DNA of 38,202 nt, from assembly GCA_002315595.1 (NCBI GenBank), contig DCHG01000028.1, positions 26,988 through 65,189 of the forward strand. Direction: 5' to 3'. Shown here piece after piece: positions 33,056 to 38,202 of the stretch; the stretch's first letter is position 1; every line of letters begins with the position of its first letter. A program made the position numbers and the translations under genes. Under the pieces are notes generated by a model, which saw nothing but the letters and a program-made list of their open reading frames with translations, searched no databases and had not been told where the DNA came from. This DNA is from Clostridiales bacterium UBA1758 (GTDB lineage Bacteria > Bacillota > Clostridia > Oscillospirales > UBA1758).

Positions 33056-33773
33056 ATGCCAATCCTGCGGTCTTGTAAAGTCCGCGCACTTCGTCTTCGG
33101 TTAATCTGCGCCATTTTCCGTTCGGCACTTCGTCGATCTTGACATTGCCTTCCCGAATTCGACGCAAACGGTTGACGTGCATACCCGCCATTTCACAAAT
33201 TCGGCGTACCTGCCGATTTCTGCCTTCGTGAATGGTAATCGAGATCGCGGCAACTCCGTCCGTATTTTTCAAAAGCCGAACCTTCGCAGGTGCGGTACGG
33301 TAACCGTCGATTTCAAACGGCTTTGAAAGGCGGCTCAGCCCCTCATCGGTACATTCCGTCACCCACGCGACATATTCTTTATCCACCGAATGGGACGGGT
33401 GCATCAGCCCGTTGGCGAGCGCACCGTCGTTGGTCATAATGAGAAGACCTTCACTGCTGAGGTCGAGTCGACCGACGGGGTACACGCGCACGCCGAGGTC
33501 TGCGGTAAGTTCTGCGACCGTTCTTCTGCCCTGTTCGTCGGAAAGCGTGGTCACATAGCCACGCGGCTTATTAAGGATGATATATTCAAGGCGGTCGGTT
33601 TTTTCGACCTTTTTTCCGTCAAGTTCGACCGAGTTGACCTCGGGATCGATCTTTTGTCCGAGTTCAGCGGGCTTTCCGTCAACGGTGATACGACCTGCCA
33701 AGATCATATCTTCCGCAGTCCGACGGGACGCCACCCCACATTCGGAGATGTATTTCGAAATACGAAGTTCCAA
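33042..33773 (-). CDS. RsuA/RluB family pseudouridine synthase
   Basis: This 243-residue enzyme probably modifies 23S rRNA (RluB type, given its place beside scpAB). The S4 domain (1-50) has RISKYISECGVASRR. The catalytic domain has INKP-like ILNKPRG at 67-73, then VGRLDLSSEGLL with catalytic D104, and GRNRQVRR. The start is taken as TTG at 33773, because AAGGAG lies 6 nt upstream and MELRISKYI is the natural family start; an upstream in-frame start would place the ribosome site inside the gene. It overlaps ylmH by 14 nt. Confidence 0.9.
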   Translation of the reverse strand: MELRISKYISECGVASRRTAEDMILAGRITVDGKPAELGQKIDPEVNSVELDGKKVEKTDRLEYIILNKPRGYVTTLSDEQGRRTVAELTADLGVRVYPVGRLDLSSEGLLIMTNDGALANGLMHPSHSVDKEYVAWVTECTDEGLSRLSKPFEIDGYRTAPAKVRLLKNTDGVAAISITIHEGRNRQVRRICEMAGMHVNRLRRIREGNVKIDEVPNGKWRRLTEDEVRGLYKTAGLAYGKK

Positions 33774-33824
33774 ATGATACTCCTTATCAGAAATCACGCC
33801 GAAGACAATGCTTCGGCGATGATT

Positions 33825-34208
33825 TTATTCTTTGTTTTTCTTAAAACGGTCGATCACGCCCGTAATGCGTGAAACAAGTTCCGGGGCAACGTCGAGTGCG
33901 TGTTCGACGGGACTGGGATTTTGCGTGCCGATATTCACAAAGCGGACACTGCCGTTATTGACGACCAAAAATCCCATCGGCGTCACGGCGACGCCACCGC
34001 CTGCTCCCCCACCGAATTTCACGGGAGAATTTTCCTTTTTTCCGTCGAAATCGGTACCGCCGGAACAGACGCCGACGGACACGCGGGAAACCGGGATGAG
34101 CGTAATTCCGTCCGCGATAATGGGATCGCCGACGACCGTATTGACGCCTGCGACCTGACCGAGGTGATCCGACAATTCATTGACAAGTTCTTTGATGGAT
34201 GCGCTCAT
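33825..34208 (-). CDS. ytfJ: Sporulation protein YtfJ/GerW family
   Basis: This 127-residue protein matches the GerW/YtfJ family, which is needed for proper spore germination in Bacillus and found beside scpAB in Clostridia. Hallmarks are the ITLIPVSRVSVG strand, the glycine-rich FGGGAGGGVAVTPMGFLVV and the alternating C-terminal helix. It overlaps the DUF2953 stop by 4 nt (ATGA), indicating coupled translation. Its presence suggests a sporulating lineage but does not prove that the organism sporulates. Confidence 0.9.
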   Translation of the reverse strand: MSASIKELVNELSDHLGQVAGVNTVVGDPIIADGITLIPVSRVSVGVCSGGTDFDGKKENSPVKFGGGAGGGVAVTPMGFLVVNNGSVRFVNIGTQNPSPVEHALDVAPELVSRITGVIDRFKKNKE

Positions 34209-34822
34209 ACTCGTACCGCCTTTTCGTTTTTATTCTTACGAATTTTCATCATCGGGCCCAATACGGCCGCGAGAAACCAAATGATGCGAATTCTCATATC
34301 CGCCGAACAGGACACCGTCGTTTCGTCAAGTGCGAAATCGAAACCGACATTGATATCCGTCCCCTTTTGTTCAAGCACGCTTTTCGTCAACGGAAACAGT
34401 GTGCCGACAAGGGCTGCGATTTTGCCGTAATCCATCGCAATTTCAAACGGATCCGTCCCGCCCACGGTGAGATCCATATATAAACGATGGACGCGAAAAT
34501 GTTTGATAAATTTGCCAAATGCTTCGAAAAAACCGCGGATCAAAGGTTGAAACTCGCTCAGTTTCCCTTTGACGGAAGGCTTTTTGGGGTTCTTTTCGGA
34601 TATTACCCCGCCGCCGGACTGTTCGATGTGTTTTTCGGAAAACCGATCCGAAACCTTCGCAAGATCCAACCGAAACGGCCCGATCCTGCCGACCGACCGA
34701 AACCCGTCCGCGTCGTATTCCAACCATATTTCGATGAAAAGAAGCGAAATACCGAATACGATCATGGCAAGTCCGAAAACAATTGCAAGGACAATGAGTA
34801 TAATTTTCACAACAAGCGGCAT
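34205..34822 (-). CDS. DUF2953 membrane-anchored protein
   Basis: This 205-residue protein starts with a long hydrophobic segment (residues 5-32) and continues as a soluble beta-rich domain of the DUF2953 type. The second half includes GGTDPFEIAMDYGKIAALVGTL-like residues common in the family. Family function is unknown; the gene is usually next to ytfJ, as here. It starts 15 nt after the scpB stop with GGAGGTGG upstream. Confidence 0.85.
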   Translation of the reverse strand: MPLVVKIILIVLAIVFGLAMIVFGISLLFIEIWLEYDADGFRSVGRIGPFRLDLAKVSDRFSEKHIEQSGGGVISEKNPKKPSVKGKLSEFQPLIRGFFEAFGKFIKHFRVHRLYMDLTVGGTDPFEIAMDYGKIAALVGTLFPLTKSVLEQKGTDINVGFDFALDETTVSCSADMRIRIIWFLAAVLGPMMKIRKNKNEKAVRV

Positions 34823-34837
34823 CGTCCACCTCCTGCG

Positions 34838-35392
34838 TCACACGACCTCCTGCCCGAACGAAAGTTGGGTTACATCCTCTGCAAACTCCGGCAGATCGGG
34901 CAATTCGTCAAGCGTGGTCAACCCAAACGCACGCAAAAACACATCCGTCGTCTTGAAAAGCATCGGGCGTCCGGGGACATCCAGTCGCCCACATTCGGCG
35001 ATGAGCCCCTTTTCGACAAGGCTCGACACCGTATAGGTGGAGTCGACGCCACGGATCTGTTCGACAAAGGTGCGCGTGACCGGCTGACGGTAAGCAATGA
35101 TGGACAAAACTTCCAACGCCGCAGGAGAAAGCGGGGGCGCCTTGCGTGTTTCAAGCGCATGACGAACACATTCCGCGTGTTCGGGTGAAGAAACCATCTG
35201 ATACTTATCTTCGAGTTGAATGATGCGCATTCCACGGCGTTCATAACTATAAAGATCGGCAAGATGCGTCAAAATTCCTTCCACCGTTTCACTTTCGATC
35301 CCGACAAGAACCGCAAGGCGTTCCAGCGGAACAGGATCGCCGACGGCAAACAAGATCGCTTCGATCGCCGACTCTACTTCCTTATATTCCAT
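34838..35392 (-). CDS. scpB: Segregation and condensation protein B
   Basis: This is the 184-residue partner of ScpA and Smc in the chromosome condensation complex. Two winged-helix domains are visible. The first contains IEAILFAVGDPV; the second contains LSIIAYRQPVTR, the strongest family signature, followed by IRGVDS. The start follows GGAGG. It lies 16 nt after scpA. Confidence 0.95.
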   Translation of the reverse strand: MEYKEVESAIEAILFAVGDPVPLERLAVLVGIESETVEGILTHLADLYSYERRGMRIIQLEDKYQMVSSPEHAECVRHALETRKAPPLSPAALEVLSIIAYRQPVTRTFVEQIRGVDSTYTVSSLVEKGLIAECGRLDVPGRPMLFKTTDVFLRAFGLTTLDELPDLPEFAEDVTQLSFGQEVV

Positions 35393-35408
35393 TCTTTCCT
35401 CCGATAAT

Positions 35409-36116
35409 TTACTTTGTCAGCGTGATCGCATAATCGCCGTCGTGTTCTTCCAGCGAAATCCGCCCTTCTTTGAACAGTTCCAACACCGCAAGAAAGGTTG
35501 CGACCGCTTCCGAGCGCGTTTCAACGACGCTCAAAAGTTCCAAAAATCCGGTCTTTCCCGTTCGGGCAAGCCCCGACAGAACATATTGTATCTTGTTTTC
35601 GACCGGGTATTCTTCGTGTTTGATGATCCCGTCGAAATTTTTGACTTCCGGCGGCAGTGCGCTGTCCGCCTTTTCAAGCATATTGCGGATCGCCTTGACA
35701 AGGATCGACGCGTCGTGAACATGCTGATATTCCTTATCCGGCTCGATGTGTTCGGCGGATTTGACATAGACCTCGCTTCGTTCCTCGTCACGCTTATGCA
35801 GATACTCGCTTGCCTCTTTGAAGCGTTGATATTCAAGAAGCGCATTGACAAGTTGGGTACGCGGATCCTCTTCGTCTTCTTCATACTTCGGCAGGAGCAT
35901 TTTCGCCTTGATATACATCAGTTGCGCGCTCATGACGATAAAATCCGCCGCAATATCAAGGTCGAGCCGTTGCATTTCGGCAAGATAGTTCGAATACTGA
36001 TCGACGATGTCAACGATCGGGATGTCGTAAATATCAATTTTGTTTTTGCTGATGAGGTGCAATAAAAGGTCAAGCGGGCCTTCGAAGACTTCGAGTTTAA
36101 AAGTGACGGAATCCAT
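35409..36116 (-). CDS. scpA: Segregation and condensation protein A
   Basis: This 235-residue kleisin subunit links Smc heads in chromosome condensation. The N-terminus FKLEVFEGPLDLLLHLI is diagnostic. KNKIDIYDIPI and the MSAQLMYIKAKMLLP helix follow, and a C-terminal winged helix ends with the LLELFKEGRI-like segment. AAAGGA lies upstream of the ATG. It is the second gene of the minus-strand operon. Confidence 0.96.
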   Translation of the reverse strand: MDSVTFKLEVFEGPLDLLLHLISKNKIDIYDIPIVDIVDQYSNYLAEMQRLDLDIAADFIVMSAQLMYIKAKMLLPKYEEDEEDPRTQLVNALLEYQRFKEASEYLHKRDEERSEVYVKSAEHIEPDKEYQHVHDASILVKAIRNMLEKADSALPPEVKNFDGIIKHEEYPVENKIQYVLSGLARTGKTGFLELLSVVETRSEAVATFLAVLELFKEGRISLEEHDGDYAITLTK

Positions 36117-36139
36117 AAAAAAATATCCTTTGTTCGGGA

Positions 36140-36787
36140 TTAAATCAGTCCGAAAAGTTTTAACATCGGATTGCGCAGAAAATCGAGCACACCGTCGAGC
36201 GCACCCGAAAGAATGAGTGCCGTCAGCACGAACATCCCGTACTGTTCATATTGAAGTATGCGATAATAAATGCGATCCGGCAGGAGCGCATAAAGGATTT
36301 TTGAGCCGTCAAGCGGCGAGATCGGGATCAAATTGAACACCGCAAGCGACACATTCAGCACCGCAAGTTCGTAAAAGAAGATCGCAACATAATAGACAAC
36401 GCCCAAATCCACCACAAATTGCATGATGATATGGAACACGACCGCACTGAACCCTGCAAGGATGAGGTTCATAATCGGTCCCGCAAGCGAAACAAAACAG
36501 ATACCGAGTTTGCGGTTTTTGACATTGAAATAGCGGGAGTCGATCGGGACGGGCTTTGCCCACCCGAAACGGAAAAACACCATACAGATAAAGCCGATCA
36601 GGTCAAAATGCGCCATCGGATTTAACGAAAGCCGTCCGCGGTCGCGTGCAGTGGTGTCACCCAAAAGATATGCAGCCCAACCGTGTGCAAGTTCATGCAG
36701 CGGAATGGTCAAAAGCACCGCCGGAATCATCAAAAGCCCCGGAACGGTCAACATTGAACGAAAAGTATTGAGAATATAAGAAATCAC
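36140..36787 (-). CDS. Site-2-protease-like M50 family membrane metallopeptidase
   Basis: This 215-residue membrane protein has the zinc motif HELAH (H31, E32, H35) inside the first hydrophobic region. A second metal-ligand motif NPMAHFD follows, with D62. Four or five hydrophobic segments are seen. It matches the compact M50B family often placed directly before scpA in Clostridia; substrates are unknown. The start is taken as GTG at 36787 with AAGAGG 7 nt upstream; an in-frame start 7 codons earlier would cover that site. Confidence 0.88.
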   Translation of the reverse strand: MISYILNTFRSMLTVPGLLMIPAVLLTIPLHELAHGWAAYLLGDTTARDRGRLSLNPMAHFDLIGFICMVFFRFGWAKPVPIDSRYFNVKNRKLGICFVSLAGPIMNLILAGFSAVVFHIIMQFVVDLGVVYYVAIFFYELAVLNVSLAVFNLIPISPLDGSKILYALLPDRIYYRILQYEQYGMFVLTALILSGALDGVLDFLRNPMLKLFGLI

Positions 36788-36825
36788 GGTATTGCCTCTT
36801 TGATACAATTAAATAATGATACTAT

Positions 36826-36854
36826 ATTATAACAAATCTTTTTCCCAATTACAA
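36826..36854 (-). promoter_or_regulatory. Promoter of the M50-scpAB operon
   Basis: On the minus strand TTGTAA (36849-36854) and TATAAT (36826-36831) are 17 nt apart, with an extended TGT before the -10. The leader is about 30 nt. Confidence 0.7.
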
Positions 36855-36877
36855 GTGCCGAAAAGGATGAAGTGCTC

Positions 36878-37456
36878 TCATTTTTCGACAGAAACGGTCA
36901 CGCTCATCTTACCCTCGGTGACGGTGACGTATTTGACGGTTATGTTTTTTTCGGAGATCGCACGATTTAGGTTATCGTTTGCCTTCTGCAACCACGTATC
37001 GGGCAAAAGGCTTCCGCTGATGTCAATACCGCCGATACCGACCGTTCCGATGTCGAGTTTCAGTTTTCCCTCGACAACCTCCACCGACGACGATGCACTG
37101 AGTGCGGCGCGTTCGGGCAGGAGTAGCAGGGCGAGTTTCGGGACGGATTTATCCCCCGTGAGAAGCAGTTTGATCGCGTTTTCGGTCAAAAGATCCGCCG
37201 ATACCCTGATCGTTCCGTCGCCGAACTTCACCGAAACATCACGCGTTCCTTCGGGCATAATTTCGCTTAACAGTTCTTCCGCCGTTTCCTGCGTGATCTC
37301 GACGGTGAACTCCGTGGGCGATGTGAATTTATTCGAAAAAACAGCGATCCCGTGTTCCTTTCTTCCGCCAAAGACCATAATGACGATCATCGTCACCACA
37401 CACAAAGCCGAAAGACTGACGATCAGCGGATAGAGCCATTTGGGTGTATTTTTCAT
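36878..37456 (-). CDS. Unrecognised membrane-anchored protein
   Basis: This 192-residue protein has one N-terminal hydrophobic segment (about residues 9-30) after a short basic start, then a soluble region rich in beta-prone and acidic stretches. Two similar halves may exist around VKFGDGTIRVSADLL and VVEGKLKLDIGTVGI, like lipid-binding or YpmS/DUF2140-type extracellular proteins, but I cannot assign a family. The ATG at 37456 follows GTGAGG; the in-frame start 4 codons earlier would overlap that site. No terminator is obvious after it, so some read-through into the M50-scpAB operon is possible. Confidence 0.7.
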   Translation of the reverse strand: MKNTPKWLYPLIVSLSALCVVTMIVIMVFGGRKEHGIAVFSNKFTSPTEFTVEITQETAEELLSEIMPEGTRDVSVKFGDGTIRVSADLLTENAIKLLLTGDKSVPKLALLLLPERAALSASSSVEVVEGKLKLDIGTVGIGGIDISGSLLPDTWLQKANDNLNRAISEKNITVKYVTVTEGKMSVTVSVEK

Positions 37457-37492
37457 AAAGTACCTCACTTTACGCTACCGATTTTCAAAAGA

Positions 37493-37524
37493 AACTTGCA
37501 TTTTCGAAATCGGCAAGTTATAAT
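37493..37524 (+). promoter_or_regulatory. Promoter with overlapping inverted repeat
   Basis: TTGCAT (37496-37501) and TATAAT (37519-37524) are separated by 17 nt. The inverted repeat AACTTGC (37493-37499) and GCAAGTT (37513-37519) covers the -35 and the spacer, and its centre holds ATTTCGAAAT-like symmetry. A repressor bound here would block polymerase, so this is a candidate operator for the sugar gene downstream. Confidence 0.7.
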
Positions 37525-37563
37525 GAAACACAGATCATAAGATATGATTTGGAGGGAAAGAAA

Positions 37564-38202
37564 ATGAAAGTATCTGTCAATACATGGAGTTTTATTCGTC
37601 CGATCCGTGAGGGTAGCATCGACCTCGTCGGATGTGTAGCAAAAGCCAAAGAACTCGGCTTCGACGGCATTGAAATCGTCGAATACGAGCCAATCATCAA
37701 CGAAAAGTACCCCGAATACCTTAAAAAAATCCGTGCCGAAGCCGAACGCGTCGGCATCAAGATCGTCGGCTACACCTTCGGCGCCGATCTGCTCAACGGC
37801 TGTGACGGCGACCTCGACAAAGAGGTTGAACGCATCAAGGAACACATCGACTATGCCGCAATCCTCGGCGCCCCCGTTGTCCGCCATGACGCGACCTTCG
37901 GTTTTGAGCCGGGCAAGCGCGGATTTGACGGATTTGACACCGTTCTGCCCCGTTTGGCGGACGGTTGCCGCAGAGTCACCGAATACGCCGCCACCAAAGG
38001 CATCCGCACCTGTGTCGAAAATCACGGCTATTTCAGCCAGGAATCACTTTGTGTTGAAAAATTGGTCAACGCAGTCGCCAACAAAAACTTCGGATTGTTG
38101 ATGGATATGGGCAACTTTGTCTGTGCAGACGACGACTTCACACTCGCCGCCGGACGCATTGCACCGTACGCCATCCACGCCCACGCAAAGGACTTCCACA
38201 TC
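37564..38202 (+). CDS. Sugar-phosphate isomerase/epimerase-like TIM-barrel protein (partial)
   Basis: The frame is open from ATG 37564 to the window end, giving 213 residues with the C-terminus missing. It belongs to the xylose-isomerase-like TIM-barrel group of isomerases and epimerases. MKVSVNTWSF opens the first strand, and GFDGIEIVEYEP is the second. E152 in CVENHG, D181 in LMDMGN and a His in HAHAKDFH are the expected metal ligands. GGAGGG precedes the start. No signal peptide is seen. The substrate is unknown; the type is frequent in sugar and inositol catabolism. It may extend the carbohydrate theme of the window, but it lies behind core genes and has its own regulated promoter. Confidence 0.85.
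   Translation, partial: MKVSVNTWSFIRPIREGSIDLVGCVAKAKELGFDGIEIVEYEPIINEKYPEYLKKIRAEAERVGIKIVGYTFGADLLNGCDGDLDKEVERIKEHIDYAAILGAPVVRHDATFGFEPGKRGFDGFDTVLPRLADGCRRVTEYAATKGIRTCVENHGYFSQESLCVEKLVNAVANKNFGLLMDMGNFVCADDDFTLAAGRIAPYAIHAHAKDFHI

Noticed and set aside
1..38202. CRISPR array, tRNA or rRNA genes, IS element, prophage
   Set aside because: I saw no regularly spaced repeats, no tRNA-like cloverleaf or 16S/23S segments, and no transposase, integrase or phage structural genes in either strand.

Overview
The window looks like a chromosomal segment from a spore-former-related, low-to-mid GC Firmicute of class Clostridia, probably a gut Oscillospirales-type bacterium. The evidence is content and order. 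HprK sits with a ROK glucokinase. The runs DUF177-rpmF, DUF512-der-plsY and M50 protease-scpA-scpB-DUF2953-ytfJ-rluB are typical of Clostridia. L28 and L32 are Cys-containing. Promoters are close to the sigma-A consensus with 16-18 nt spacers, and purine-rich Shine-Dalgarno sites precede nearly every start. The taxon is inferred from memory of gene order, not from a search. No gene-free stretch exceeds 300 bases.

Region 1 (1-8000) is housekeeping. It holds hprK-glk (minus), yceD-rpmF, then DUF512-der-plsY (plus), rpmB (minus) and an RluA-type pseudouridine synthase (plus). Region 2 (8029-11845) is a complete potABCD spermidine/putrescine ABC transporter operon with its own consensus promoter and terminator. 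Region 3 (11850-14120) holds a small dispersed-repeat-like palindrome, a Cys-rich DUF3795 protein, a possible acetyltransferase scrap, and an aspartate kinase gene that is full length except for one in-frame TAG codon.

Region 4 (14170-31110) is the accessory part. A plus-strand operon encodes three paralogous TIM-barrel proteins of the DUF4832 type, a GH123/DUF4091-like glycosidase, a ROK sugar kinase, a GH4 NAD-dependent glycosidase and NagB. A stem-loop terminator/attenuator separates the glycosidase half from the kinase half. Facing it on the minus strand are DUF1846 and a three-gene tandem array of 698-residue proteins that look like a beta-sandwich plus alpha-helical-barrel glycosidase family I cannot name. 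None of these enzymes has a recognisable signal peptide and no sugar transporter is in the window, so they probably act on an imported amino-sugar-containing oligosaccharide. NagB would deliver fructose-6-phosphate to glycolysis. This cluster is the best candidate for an undescribed catabolic system.

Region 5 (31117-38202) returns to core functions. It starts with a transglutaminase-like lipoprotein, then a minus-strand operon: M50 protease, scpA, scpB, DUF2953, ytfJ, an RluB-type pseudouridine synthase and ylmH. After that come an unrecognised membrane-anchored protein and, running off the right edge, a sugar-phosphate isomerase/epimerase-like TIM-barrel gene behind a strong promoter overlapped by an inverted repeat.
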